This document shows positions 50,321 through 63,700 of a stretch of 64,000 nucleotides of DNA, in pieces. The position numbers were made by a program, and so were the translations under genes. Numbering within the stretch: position 1 is the stretch's first letter; each line of letters starts with the position of its first letter. Under the pieces are notes generated by a model. That model was not told the DNA's origin. It worked only from the letters and a program-made list of their open reading frames with translations, and made no database searches. Origin of the DNA: Puffinus mauretanicus. Taxonomy: Eukaryota > Chordata > Aves > Procellariiformes > Procellariidae. Location of the stretch: the NCBI GenBank assembly GCA_023333565.1, contig JAJKFH010001094.1, positions 3,410,001-3,474,000 of the forward strand, read 5' to 3'.

Positions 50321-53300
50321 AAATTAGGACTGACTGTAGGTGAGGCCCTGAAGGCACCGATTAGTGTTAATGGCCCAGATGAGCCCCACCTGAGCTTCCC
50401 ACAAACCCTCTGCCCATTGGCCCAGGAGCCCTGTTTAAGCGCAGAGGTGAGGCTTTGTCTGTGCCTGCTTTGAGGATGGTGTTGCTGGGTGGGTTCTGGT
50501 ATGATGCTGCTTGTCCCTGGTCCTGCCTTTGGTCCTCTATCCTGGACAGACCTGGGACTTGCATGGTAGCTCTGTTTCCTGCTGCTCCTGGATGCTGGAC
50601 CTGGCTCATCATTTTGCCTTGTCTTTGCTGTTGATGGACCCTGTCATCAGCCTGGCCTTGCTCACTGTGGTTGTCCTCAGCTCCAGGCTCATCTTTCTTC
50701 ATGTGAAGGTTCTTGAGGCTCACTGTACCTGGGAAGTTGGGTGAGTAATCTGGAGATATGTTACCACATAGTTATCTGGTTCTTGGGTTCATCCATGGCT
50801 GTGTACACCTGTGTGCTGTTAGTCAGGATGCTGGCTGAGATGAATGTTTGGTGTAGACAACTCAGCAACCATTTGGTCAAGTGGTCTTGCATTTTTGAGT
50901 TTTCTGACCTTTACCTCAAGTCTATATTTAAGGCAATAAATAGGATGTATTTCAATTTTTGTGTTTTGGTGAAGCGCTTCTACCAGCTTCTTTGAGAATA
51001 TGACTTATCCCTTAATTATGTAAGAAGAGATCTTCTGAAGTCTTAATTAACTTCTGACTTAGGTCTGTTTTTTTCAAGCAGACAGTTTTTCAAGGTGTTC
51101 ATCTCCTTTCCACTTAGCTCTTCCATTAACATTTAAGAAACATCTGACCAATGTAACCAATCTTAACAGACAAGCAACAATTGCAGAGACAGGTTCCTAC
51201 AAGCTATTTGTGAATTACCAAACCTAGCCAAGTGGCAGGCCAGATGAAATAGGATTTGAATAAGTACTAAGTTGGGTAGAACTGGACAAATCAACTGTTG
51301 GCTTCTGGTCCCCCTTTGGCCTGCTTCTAAGCATGTGGAAATGCTGGCTTATGTAACTTCACAAGAGTTGCTTAGATGCTTGTTAATAAAAATGTCTTTT
51401 CTCTTACTAGACTAAAATAAATACAGATGGAAGTATTTTAAAACAACAAGGTATCAAGCTCTAATGCTTAATGCGAAGCACTTTGCTAACAGTGGATACC
51501 TGCTAATTGGTTTTATGCATTTTAACTTCTTGCTGTTATGTTTCCTAGATGTCTTGGTCAAATTTTATCTTTGTGCCTTTTGGTTGAAACTTCCTGCAGA
51601 AATAGATATCTTGAATATTCCTTGAGGAAGGGGGGGGGGAGAAGGAAGGTGTTTATCAACTTAAGCGTTCTCTTTCAATGTAACAAAATGGTACAAATGC
51701 TTCTTCGCTTTATTCAGAAAACAAATCTCTCTTAAAAAGTAAAGGCTTTCTTGGCTGGGATAATGAAATGTAATGCCCAATGATGTCAATAGTTAGTACA
51801 CCGGGATGGGTGTTTTGTACTAGGAGGACTGGATCCCCCAAGCTATTGGCCAGTTCTTTCTACCAACAGGTAGAAGAACAGCTACAATAATGATAGCTTG
51901 CTTCAGTCTCATTAGGAGAAAAATAGCTTTGTTTTCAGAACTGTGATAAACTACATAAGCATCTCAGTTGGGTTTTATAATCTCTATTTTTTGTGCTCTA
52001 AGCTGCTTTGGATATTGAGCATCTATTTAGTAGTTTTCTAATATATTCTATTCTGAAAGGTCTTAGAAGATTTTGAGTGATTGCTTTCCCTTCTTTGAAC
52101 CTACAGACTGCATTTTAAAGTAGGAGAGTGAAAATATGATGTGTGGTTTTTTAACTCCCCAATTTAACCCAAATGAAGTAAAAAGTTTGCCTTATCAAAA
52201 GGATGCAGAGTTAGACATTCCCAGAAGATTGTGTGTTTTCTTATTCTTGGGGCTTTAGAAGTTGAATCCCTGAGGAAGGGAACACTACAGTCAAGTTCCT
52301 TTCCCAAGAGACTAAATGCTGCCTTATCTTCTGCATTTTTCTTAAGATTTTAAAGCACCAGCTGCTGTCTTCATTGGTTTGCCACTTGAGCTCATGATAA
52401 GTAGTTTAACTAAAGCAATGAATCATTCATGCTGTTTTTCAGAAAGCCTATAGTTATTTCATGAATTTCTGGATTTATTAATTTCATAGTTGCTTCTTCT
52501 GCTATGAGTACTAATTTAAAAGAACTACAATTAAATTGGGACATAGGGCCAGCCTGCTTTCTTTGGAGCTTAGTTGAGAAACCTGTCATCTTTAAGAACA
52601 AACTTGGGTAATGACTATTGTAAAAGATAATTTAGTGCAAGATTTTTTCAACATGGTAATGCAGTGGAAGGAGATTTAAATAAAAATTAAATGAATCTAA
52701 AAGAATCAAGCTTGAGTACTTTCAAGAAATCACTTTACCATTTCAAAACAGCTTCCATTTTATATGTCAGAAGCAGGCAACAGTGCCTCCTCCATTGATG
52801 TCTGTTTTTGAAGAGAATACAAAACATTGTGTATGGATCACTTTTTTTCAAAGATCAAGCATGCTCAGGCTGTAGTAAACTCTGCAATTTGCTGAACACT
52901 GAAATGGAATCTGAAAGCTTTTAAGAATCTGGTCTGTTGCTAGGGACCTCACTACAGGCAGGATTGGCCTACAAGAAGTGTTTTCCTCTCTTAGACAGCC
53001 TTATTTTGTGATCTTCTAGAAGTGATTTAACATCTATCCCTTTCTTGCAAGGAAAAATTGAGCTCCGTGTTCATTGGTGTCTTGTAAAAGCTGAACTTTG
53101 TCCAGGAGTTACGAGTATTCCTGAAATCTCACATGGAAGACAGATAAAAAGTGCAGTGAAAGATGCTTATTATTGAAATAGTCGAAGGGATGCAGGCTCT
53201 GCTCATTGAGTTTAAGTAGGCATTTCCTGGGGGTTGTCCAGAACTGTTAGCTGTTGCTTGTTACTTTGTATGGGTGTATGTTCCTACCTTGTTAGAAAGG

Positions 53301-53339
53301 GAACAGCATGGATTGCAGATCAAATATCACTTTACTCGT
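50321..53339. other. Intergenic, no gene seen
   Basis: Low-GC sequence with chance frames. It has a G run at about 51628-51638. Nothing else is recognised. Confidence 0.45.
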
Positions 53340-53470
53340 GAGCACACTCTAGCACGGAAAGACGTAAGTGAGTTGCTTGAGGTCATGCAGAAAGTCTGAT
53401 GGCCATGAACGGAGTTCAGATCTCAATCTTCTGTCCTAAGATGAATAGCTTGTTCCTTCTCTGTGGAAAC
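53340..53470 (+). repeat. MIR-like SINE relic
   Basis: GACGTAAGTGAGTTGCTTGA, GGTCATGCAGAAAGTCTGAT, then GGAGTTCAGATCTCAATCTT follow the MIR core order (TTAAGTGACTTGCCCAAGGTCACACAG ... GGAxTTGAACCC). Diverged. Confidence 0.55.
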
Positions 53471-54383
53471 AAGCAACAGAACACTTTAATTGCTGAAGAA
53501 CAGGAGCAAGTCCAGGCATTTTTTGCTGCCTGTTTTTTTGTTTGGTTTTTTGTTTCTTTTGTTTGTTTTGGGTTTTGCTTTTGTTTTCCTAATGGTAATA
53601 AAGGAGGATTGTAGGGTTGCATTTTATTTTTTTTTCTTCTCTGTAACATAATGTTTGTGGTCTAATCCTGCACATGCTTACTGACATGGCCATAAAGAAA
53701 TCATTTAACTGCTCTCTCTATAAATAGGGAGGTTTGTATTCGCCTGACTTGTCCAAGTGATTAGTCCAAAACTGTGACTTTACAGTGACTGTAACAGAGG
53801 CTTTGCTCCTCTGTTAGCATGCCAGGGAGACTCGATCTGAAAACAAGAGACGGTGACATCTAGGTTGCACAGCAGGGATGACTTAAACAAGTAACTGATT
53901 TAAATGTGAGAGATGTGATCATACAGTGCAGATGATCATTAAGAGTGTCTACCCATGGAGTAGAATTGAGGTCAGGATTTGGTATTTGCTAGTGTCGGGA
54001 CCATGGTCGTGCTGCTGAGGATGCTGCTGCAGGACTTATCTAGATGTCTGTACAGCTTTTTGTATGCCCACTGCTCTTCCTGTTTCAGTAAAGTGGTTCC
54101 TGCTTCTTTTCAGCAGGGTTGTCTTCTATCAAGTGGAAAAGAGCTCCAGTGACTCTGTGTGGTTATTGCTGTGCGGAGGGCTCCACAGGATGGGCCTCCA
54201 GCTTCTAAAACTGTGCTCCTGTTGAACTAGACAAGGCACAAACACTGCTTGAACAGGGCAGGCGCTGTGGGCTTCCAGGGCATCTATCCCTTCCCCCTCA
54301 AACTGATGTAGTAGGTACAGTATCTACTATTCCATACTGCTTGCTTCTGTAATTTTACTGTTCGCTTCTGCAATTCTAAACAA
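53471..54383. other. Intergenic, no gene seen
   Basis: AT-rich, with a T/G-rich low-complexity tract at about 53520-53600 whose T-rich codons give a hydrophobic chance frame. No gene is recognised. Confidence 0.45.
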
Positions 54384-54893
54384 TGAAGACTTGTTGCTTA
54401 GAAGTTAGGTAACTAGCAGGTATTGTGTTTGCAGGTGTGTAGAATTGTAACTAGTCTAAATTGTATATCCTGGAAGCATCGTTAGGCTCTAGTGAAGAAT
54501 AACCTTGGAAACTATAAACAAATGTGGTCCAAGCATGGCTCAGGGACAAACTGCGACCCTATAAGGTAAAGAGGAAATAAGTTCATGGAGAGTTCACTAC
54601 CCTGCCGACCACCAGAGACCACCCGAGACCCTCAAGAAGACCCTAAAGGCTTTAGTGCGCATGTGTTTAAGATGATGTAATATTATAATTAGTTCTCGGA
54701 AATGTAATGAATATGTAAAAGAGAAATTTAAAATATGTATGGGAAGCATGGATATAAACAGAAAGGTGACTAGACCAGGTGTGCTTGATTTGTGGCAAGT
54801 CCACTGAGCACCCAGGCCTGAATAAAACAATATCTCTCCTGAGCGTGTGGAATTGGTTACTTGCACGCCGGGCACGAATCCGCTTTTCGGACA
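54384..54893 (+). mobile_element. Solo-LTR-like unit
   Basis: This 510-bp unit starts TGAAGACTTG and ends CTTTTCGGACA. It is flanked on both sides by ACAA (54380-54383 and 54894-54897), consistent with a 4-bp target duplication. It has LTR architecture: a TATA-like TATAAA (54753-54758), then AATAAA (54821-54826) about 68 bp on, followed by a GTGTGG-type downstream tract. No gag, pol or env sequence adjoins it. The family is not identified. A TG...CA layout with a 4-bp repeat fits ERV1-like elements, but the ends could be a few bases off (an alternative end is GGACAACA). Confidence 0.55.
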
Positions 54894-57390
54894 ACAAAAC
54901 CACTTGAGGCTTTCCCAGCAAATGGTGCTGCAATGTAGGTTTATGCATTATAGTATTGCCAGAGAATTACCTCATTAGTAATGTTAATTAAGGAAACAAA
55001 GAACCTGTATGGATATGTCTAATAAAACACTTAATGTTTGTTAAAAAATACAGCTGGTCAAGAGAGATTGCTATATGAGATGGAGTACTGTTCTATTTTT
55101 TCCCTGACTTCTATCTAGCCAACATGAATGGCTGTAAGCCTAAGTATTCTGATAATACCAAATCTCATAGACCAGGAGACAATGAATCCTCTGAATGCAT
55201 CCCAATGAAGCATTTCTCAACATTACGTATAAGCAATACCTGACCCAGGTTATGCAGGAAGAGAAAAACACAAATGTATCTTGTACTTGAAAAGTCAGTG
55301 TCCTGCAGCCCATGTTTAAAGGATGCTCACGTTGGGCATGCTTTCATCCCTTTCTTTGTGACTGCTATGATGTTAGTTCTCCATCCTAAAATAGGCTTTA
55401 GGTCTTAACAGAAGCAGCTTATTACTTCCTGAATCATATTAAAACCCACATTCCAAATGAAGATTTGTACCCCCTCTCCCTCCAGTCTGGAGCTGGAGTA
55501 TAACTTTCTATGGCTTTCTTTTTACAGCCAAGTATCCAGTTAGGAGTTTCACCTTCAGTAAATGGTTTGTTTACTGTCTGGCCAGATGATACTTATCCCA
55601 ATGGATGTCTCTGTTTCATCTTTAAGTCAACACTCTCTTGCACAAGCATTAAAAGTATCATCTAAACAAGTTATAGGAAGCCCTGGAGAGATGAGCAGGA
55701 GGGAAGGCTTTGTGTTCAAGTGGGATCTGGAGGGGGACCATGGGGACAAGCCACTGCTTCTTTGCTCAGCTCAGGTTTGATTTCCAGTAAGGGTAGCCTG
55801 AGGCTAGGTCTTGGATCAAATACCACTTGGCAAACCTATGTAAGCAGACTGGCAGCTAAGTGAAAGAATTTTCTGGCATGGAACTCCTGCATGGTACTAG
55901 TAGCTAATATAACATGGTTTATTATTTCTGTCTGGGTACCTGTCTCTAAATACAGTAACTAGTTTTGTTAAGCTTTGCACTGTAGCAAAATGTCCTTATT
56001 TTCACTTCAGTGTCTTTGTTAAGGATGATTTCTGGGTGCCTGGCAAACTGGAGGGCTTTCTTTCCACAGGACAATGATCCTAATCAGGGTCACTGTTCTA
56101 CCCCATGCTGGCCAGCACTTTGGCACAAGTTTAGAGCTCCCCAAAACTTAGTCTTCAAAGTTAGAAGGACCATGGGGAGAACTGATGAAGCAGTGTTAGC
56201 ATGGGAGAGGTGTTCTAATCAAGAACATTAATCAGCACATCTGTACCATGCAGCAGGGGAGAGGAAAGAGCCTGATTCAGGGTCTCCCTGAACTTGTAGC
56301 TCTCAAGCAATGTTAATTTGAGTTGTCTCTTAAAAAGGAGTGTTGCATTTCTACCTGCAAAGCAGAGAATAGATGCATTTTATTTGAAGTTAGAGATGTT
56401 TTAGCCACAAAAATCACAATTTCAGAGTGATAGTACAATTGGAAAGTGATTTTGTAACTTAGATTACAACTTGTTGGCTCTTAAGATGCATTTAGAATAT
56501 AATTACTGAGGGTGATTGCATGATTTCTTTGCTTTAACAGGATAACACTAAGCAGGCAACATCTACCATCTAAAGGCAGGGAGAAGAGAACTTGGTTATT
56601 TAAAAAAATGTACGTGTTTCAGAATCCACACTTCACCACAACTCCTATGATTGCGAAGATGCCAGCTTCAGAGACATATGAACATGGTTAGCTTTATACC
56701 CAGGAGAGCTGATAATAGCAACAGTTTAAAAATTGAATCAGAGGGCGTTAGGAAAACGGGTGCAACAGGATTAAAAAAAATGGGGTGGGGGAGATCTCTA
56801 GCATCAATCTCTTTTCAGTACTTGGGTTGGGTGGATCAATATACTCAGGTTTTTGGAAACCTAAAACTGTCCTGTTAACTTGCAGCAATTTCTGTTTTGA
56901 CTTGGTGAGAAAAACCTGCTAGCTCTTGGCTGTCACCCCACATAGGTCTGGCTTTATTTCTAATAACTGAATATTCTGATGCAGCATATTTGGTCTTCTG
57001 CTCTACTTACCAGTTAAGATGTACTTGGCCAAGATGAAAGAAAATTGGCAGAATGTTTGTGGAGGAGGGACTTCAAAATGAATAAATAAAAAGATTTCAA
57101 AGAATAATCCAACATGCTTTAAGCTTTGGGAAGGGAATAGGCTTCCCTCTTGAGTGGTGCGATGAGGAATGCGCAGATGCTTATGGATGCAATGTAATTT
57201 GACTGTAATGTTGTTTGGAAGTGCTGGCAGAGACTCTGTGGCCCCAAAGGATCACCTGAAGAGGTCATCCCTCTATGGACATCACTGAGTCTTGTTGAAT
57301 ACTTTCTCTTCTGTTTTGACAGCTCCTTATTGCAGGACCCTCAAAAAATAAACTGATGTTGCCATACCTGTGTATTATAGTAATCTGGTA
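54894..57390. other. Intergenic, no gene seen
   Basis: AT-rich DNA with chance frames only. No repeat or exon is recognised before the minus-strand CR1. Confidence 0.45.
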
Positions 57391-57741
57391 ATTCATAGAA
57401 TCATAGAATAATTTGGGTTGGAAGGGACCTTTAAAGGTCATCTAGTCCAACCCCCCCCCGCCATGGGCAGGGATTGGGTTGCTCAGAGCCCTGTCCAAAC
57501 TGACCTTGAATGTTCCCAGGGATGGAGCATCTACCACTTCTCTGCACAAGCTGTTCCAGTGTTTCACCACCCTCATTGGAAAAAATTTATTCCTTACATC
57601 TAGTCTAAATTTACCCTCTTTTAGTTTAAAACCATTCCCCCTTGTCCTGTCGCAACAGGCCCTGCTAAAAAGTTTGCTGCTGTCTTTCTTATAAGCCCCC
57701 TTTAAGTACTGATAGGCTGCAATAAGGTGTCCCCAAAGCCT
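57391..57741 (-). mobile_element. CR1 LINE 3' end (minus strand)
   Basis: The plus strand opens with ATTCATAGAATCATAGAAT, the reverse complement of the CR1 tail. It continues TTGGGTTGGAAGGGACCTTT, AAGGTCATCTAGTCCAACCC and GGATGGAGCATCTACCACTT, typical of the reverse-complemented CR1 3' UTR and C-terminal ORF2. It ends near AATAAGGTGTCCCC, the coding side of the truncated 5' end. The element is 5'-truncated with no coding capacity. Confidence 0.95.
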
Positions 57742-60700
57742 GTGAAAGCAATTGGATTATTTCCATTTGAAACCACTCTCAGTTTTCTGATTTAAGAATA
57801 TTAATCTACTTAGAAGAAAATAGTGCTCCCCAGGAAGTGAGGTGCATGGGTACCTATTTTATGTAAGTGAAAGGCATGCAGATGCTATAACACTGCATTT
57901 TTTTTTCTCCAAATACTACACAAATAAGAGGAAAGAGTCTCTGCCCAAGCAGAGTTCAACAGGAAAACCCAGCTCTGACTCAGATTCCTCTATCTTATTT
58001 CAGATTCAGGGCTTTTTAAATTTTTAATTTGTTTTCCTTAATGAAGCAATTGTATCAGCAGCCACAGGTACCATTTCAGATCAGATGTGCTAAACCCTGT
58101 ACAGTAGCTTATGGAGCAGTAATTTATCAGAGCTGAACTTACTGGGATAACTCATGTACAAAATTTGAAGTTGGGACCTTATGTCCCAGCTGTATTAAGC
58201 AGTGTTGCAGACTGGTTTCAGTGGAGCTGCTTCAGGCTAAACTCATTTTGTGGGTTACCCTTACTCACTTGGGCAGCCTCCACAGCTCCAGGGAGGACTA
58301 ATTCCACCAGTGAAGTTGTTGCAACAACACCTCAAAGGCATGGGGATGGGATAGAGCATCCAGTGTTGGTATAGAGGGGATCCCACAGTGTCCCCCTCAA
58401 AATCCAGGGATATCTGCTGTGGGTAATATAAGGGCTGACTCAGGGCAGAAAATCTCAATTGCTGCTTGCAGGGAAGCATCTGGAAGTAGATTGAGTGCTT
58501 TTTGAGCAAGCTGTGAAATATTCCTGCTGTTATTTCCAGCAAGGATGCAGAGATTAGGAAATCCCAGAAGTAGCCCTGGGGCTGGGTAGAAAAGGAAGAT
58601 GGCAACTGGGTAGGAAAGAGCCTAGTGTTTGTTATTTATTAAATGTTCCTGTGAGGAACTTGCTAATCTTTGGGGGAAGGAAAGCTGTGCTTTTTTCTGA
58701 TGAAACACAAGTGTAATGTCTAGAGTTGAGAAGGAAGGGGAACACTTCCAGGAAATCTAATTAAACAAAGGAAGGGAAATCTAATTAAACACCAAGAGGC
58801 TCACCAGCAGTAGTTTCTCTGTCTTCCTTTCAGATAGTACTTTGATAACCATATTTCAATTTCACTGCTAAATCAAGCATTTGTGAAAACTGAGTCAGCC
58901 TCAGAAATTATGAGCGAGTTTAAAAATGCACATTCTTTTTCCCCTTTTTTGTTTGACTTCTGGTTTTCAGACCATAAATCATGTTCATTTGGCTTGTCCT
59001 GCCTTCTCTCCCTTGCAAATAAGGGCAAAAAAAAAACCCTGAAATAAAAACAGAAAGCTGATATTTTCACAGCAAGAGCTGCAGCTTTAAGAAAAAGTGC
59101 AAATATTAAAGACTGAAAAATGTAAGAGCTGGGAACCAAGATATCAACTGTCCACCTAAGTTCATATCTACTGCTTCAAGTCTAGAATGGGAAAGCTGTC
59201 CAGGTGAGTCAGCATGGGCACAAACTGCATTGTTCAGGGCAGGACTAGTCTTTCCTAGGCTTATGTGCCTGTGAAATTCCACAGAAATGTAAAAATCTCA
59301 CGTCTGAGACAGAAAACCTTGGACTGAAAGAAGGCAGTATAGTTTTTTTCAGCTACCTTTGAAATAAATGATATGTAGGAGTTGTACTTGGTAGGCTTTT
59401 TAAATAGATATTAAATCTACTTAAAGGCAAGCTGCAAGGAGGTTTAGAAGCTATTTTTAAAACAAGATTTTTTCTTAGCATCTTAGGAGCTGTTTGCCAT
59501 CTAGTCACATATGCTTCTGGGGCACGGGAGAGGCTTTCTGAGGCTGCTGGCACTTTCCACACATCTACCTCTGCTGGGCCATGGGAAATGCTATGTTGTC
59601 TGGATGGAAAGTTAAGCTTTAAGAAGGGAGATCTCAAATGCTTCTGGGGCTTTGTGTACCTAAATACCTCTGCTCCTTTTCTTTTAGTTGTTCATTCAGA
59701 CACTTCCAAAGTCTATACTGTGTTCCAAGGGCCTGGCTTTTATTCTTAAAGACTTCTGGCCATCATTTATGCCTCTTATACCTGTAGTTAAGAAGCACTC
59801 TTAAAATTCATGTGCATGGATAATTTATAATTAAATTCATAATTCTCAAGTCTTGACAGTATTTGTGAATGTTTCATTTGGAAATGCTTTGATCTTCTAT
59901 TTTATTTAAATAGAAAAATAGTGGGGATTATTGCCTGTGATTGCTTTGATCTGGCTAAATTTTCTGGACTTCTTTTGAATCAAAATGTGCACTTCTAATT
60001 TCTAAAATGCAGCAAGCTACACAAATGTATTTCTTTTTCTCCCACTTAACTTTTTCCTGTTATCAACCTGGCCTCATGCTGCTAAGTAAATATGGGTGCA
60101 GTCTGCACGCTTGTTCTACATCCACTGTTATGACAACTGGAAGGCTTTGGTCATTATTTTATAAGGTCTCTTTCAGTCTATTTGATGAAGCCTAATATGG
60201 TCTTTCACAGAAGAAATAAAACCCAGAGGATAGAACCTTGATCTTTAATTCATATCCCTTCAAAAGGGAAAAGGAACATCTTTCCTCCTCTTGAACACAA
60301 AAGCCTTTGCTAGCCTGGTAGACTGGATGGTGAGTTAAAGTGGCAGACTGAGGTTTGCTGCCTGCGCAAAAAGGCATGTTGGGCACAAAGATGAACAGTA
60401 GGAGGTCGTCCATCTTTGACCTACAGCCTGATAATAGGCACGATATTGTTTTCCTCTGGCCAGGATTAAGGACTAGTCTCAGGAATGCTCCTGGCTGGAA
60501 AGGAACATGTGTTAGATGGGCAAAGAGGCAATTTTTCTGAAGTTTCTTATCAGCCTTGCTATTCTGATAGCAAAAACAAATATATATTCCATGTGTTGGC
60601 AGCATATGTATAGTGCACAAAACTCAAGGAAGAAAAGCTTGAGAAGACTTTGTAACAAGCAGAAGGAGTAAGGAGGAACAGTTCCCTAGGGCTTCCAACA

Positions 60701-63700
60701 AGATCTTGTCATATTCTTTTTGTCCACCTTGGGCAAGTGGCATGTGTTGTAGGAGGGGAGTCCCAAAATACTGGAGTGTAATTTAAAGCCCTGCAATGGA
60801 ACCTGGCATGTTGGGAAGGCTGTCTTGCAAGGAGGAGCTCATGATTGCCACCATGGTGAGCTGGGAGCTACTGAAAATCAGTATGCACCAGTCTGGAGGT
60901 ACCCAATAGGAAGTGTTAAGTGTAGGGCTGAGCTCTGAATCCTGCAGCTTGGGTGCCTTACTTCTCATCCTAATTGGTTGGCATCCCCTGGGTAATCACA
61001 GCCACAACTCTCCTTTCTCTGAAAGCTGTTTTTTTCCCCCTCTTATGGAAGGTAGTGAGAGGTGCTTGTAGGAGGGACATACAAATGAGAAATCATGACT
61101 AATTTCTTGAATATGACACCCACCAAGCAGGAAGCTTGGGTTCCCATCCCTGTTCCCAGAGCTACTTATTTTGCACTAAAATATTAATTGACTAAAGCAC
61201 AATCCTGGCTGAGGCTACAACATAGGTCTTCCCCTCAAGCTCAGTGCTCTCACCACACTGTCGCTGGCTCTTTTTGCTGGCCCAGTGATTCTGCACGTTT
61301 CACTGTACAGCCGTGCAGCATCCTTAGGAGGAGCAGGAAGCATCTCCCTGTCCCCTCCTGCCTGATACTGCTAAGTTGAAGCTTGGGGCAAGGTGGCTGG
61401 AAGTCTGTCAGCAAAAAAAAAAAAAAGCTAAAAGGACCTGGATCTCTGTTTCCAGAGTGAATGCTATAGCCATCTGGGTATTTTACAAAAGGCAGCAGCC
61501 TCCCTGCTGCTGAAATGCATCTGAGGCTTTCCTTATGAGGCCCCAGACCCTTTTAATGGATGTTAGGCATTTTTGGGTGAATCTTTTAGGACTGGCCATT
61601 TCTGGGTTTGGTTGCTAAACTTCTGTGGTATGCCTTGTTTGCATTGGGTCCTAAATCTTTTCTACTGCTAAGAAGCCTCACTGTTCACATTACCTAAAAT
61701 CCAATGCTATCACTGTAGAGTTTTTGTTATTTCCTATTACTGCAGCTAAAGCAGCATCAAAGCCAAGGCATATAAATATAACTCCGCACTGGACTGGAGT
61801 GACTAATGTGAGTCATAGCCAAGCCAGTTGTACTGAGATCTGGCTTTAAAATAGATATCTATTGTGGGTGTGCATTTAAAAAAAATGCTTTTTTTTTACT
61901 TCTACTAGACTTCTATGATCAGCTTTAACTGAAACATGTAAATGAGGCAGTAGTAAAAGAAGGTGCAAATCTGAGGTAATCCTAGGAGGCACCAGAAGGA
62001 ATTTGCTGATAGAGAAAGAAATTGTAGCAGTGCTGGGCCATCCTTTCCCCTTCCTGCTGAGCTGTGTTTTGGTTTACAGCCCCATGGTTTGCCTGAATTA
62101 CCAAGACCTCTTGCTGACCTCTTGGCTCCAGCTACCTTGACATGAATTATTTACATTATTAATGTATGAATTAAAAAGAAAATAATCTAAAAATCTGTCA
62201 CCATTTAAATATTTAATTAGAAAAAATTACAGGTAGAATAGAAATAATAACATGTGCAATATGCCATACTGAAGTGCTTGTGGGAAGGCACTACCAATAT
62301 CTGGCAAGTAATAGACCTATAGAGAAGCTAGTGCCACTTGCCAAACTGGTTGGTAATACTTGGCAATGTCCTCTCTGGAGTGGTTACTAGTAATGTTTCT
62401 TGCCAGTGTTCATAAAGAGGTTGCATGCCACAAATTGCTTACATTTGAATGTTTAAAATCTCATGTTATTTGGGTAAGAAAAATGAAAGTCAAATGTTAC
62501 AAATGTACTGGTGGGGCAGGGGGCTTACATCTCCTGGAGGACAAATCCCTGGGGCTTCTGGGTTGTATTTGCCATCTTAAAGAAAAATATTTTGTGATAA
62601 GGAAGTAGTTAGATGACTTCTGAGGTTACTCCAATTTGGGTAAACGGGCAAGGACTGCAGTAAATAAGCTAAAATAACTTTAAATGTGCAAATATTAATT
62701 ATTTCCATTATTTCAGAAAAATGTTTTAGTATATCTCTTATATCTTATGAAAGACAACATTGCCAATACCAGTTTCTCAGGCCCTCAAAGTTGTTTCCCA
62801 CATTAAGGGAAAGACTGGTTCTACTTGCTTTGTAGTGTTTTGCATCCATAGGTTCCTGTCCAATAGCAAGAGTTCACATTCGCTTTAAGTGAAAAAGATG
62901 TTTTCTGCTACCTCATGACTCCAGGAAACAAACTTATGGAGGGGCTGAAACTCTTCAGTATTGTGAGAAATGTAGGCACTGGGAATGGGATAGTAACTAT
63001 GTAAAAACAGCAATGAAAAACCTCACCCTGAAACTTGTATTAACATCTCTGGGACTTGGAAACAAAGCTGCTCCTCCTGCTGGGGGTTGCTGTTGCCTTG
63101 CAGGCACGAACTCTTGCTGCAGCCTTTAGCTCTAGGAGGTCATTAATACATGCCCTTCTTCCCCAGTGCTGCCTGCTCTCATGAAACCCGTGACAAATAT
63201 AACGTCCTCAAGGACATTACAGTACTATTGTCAAACTTGCTCAATTGGCCAACACTACTTATTTTTCAGTTGCTGTTTTGGTTTGGGTTTAACTTTCTAA
63301 TTGCTGATTCAGAACTAGAAAAGTAAATAAGGCTTTCTGATAAAAACCAGCATACTCTTTTCAACTGGAGACAATCACAAGATTTTAAATCATTTATGTT
63401 AAGAGCTACACTTGGTAAATCTCTGTAGAGGGCTTTTGCAATAGCTGAGGCAGTCTGCAAGAGAAATTCATGGTGCTCAGAACCAGCAGCACTTGTATGA
63501 TCTAGTGTATCATGGCTGGACTCCCAGTGCTCATGATGACCTCATAGAAGTCTTCTGTAAACTGAACTCCATTTTCTTTTCATGTATTTCCGTTACCCAT
63601 TCTCTTAAATAAAACAGATGGTATTTCTGAACATTTGATAAATGTACTGATTTTCAATAATATGATCCTTACAATAATCCTACTTTCAGGTTTAAGTCCA

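Noticed and set aside
54597..54948. Two overlapping minus-strand frames of about 92 codons
   Set aside because: They are antisense to the LTR-like unit and cross its right end.
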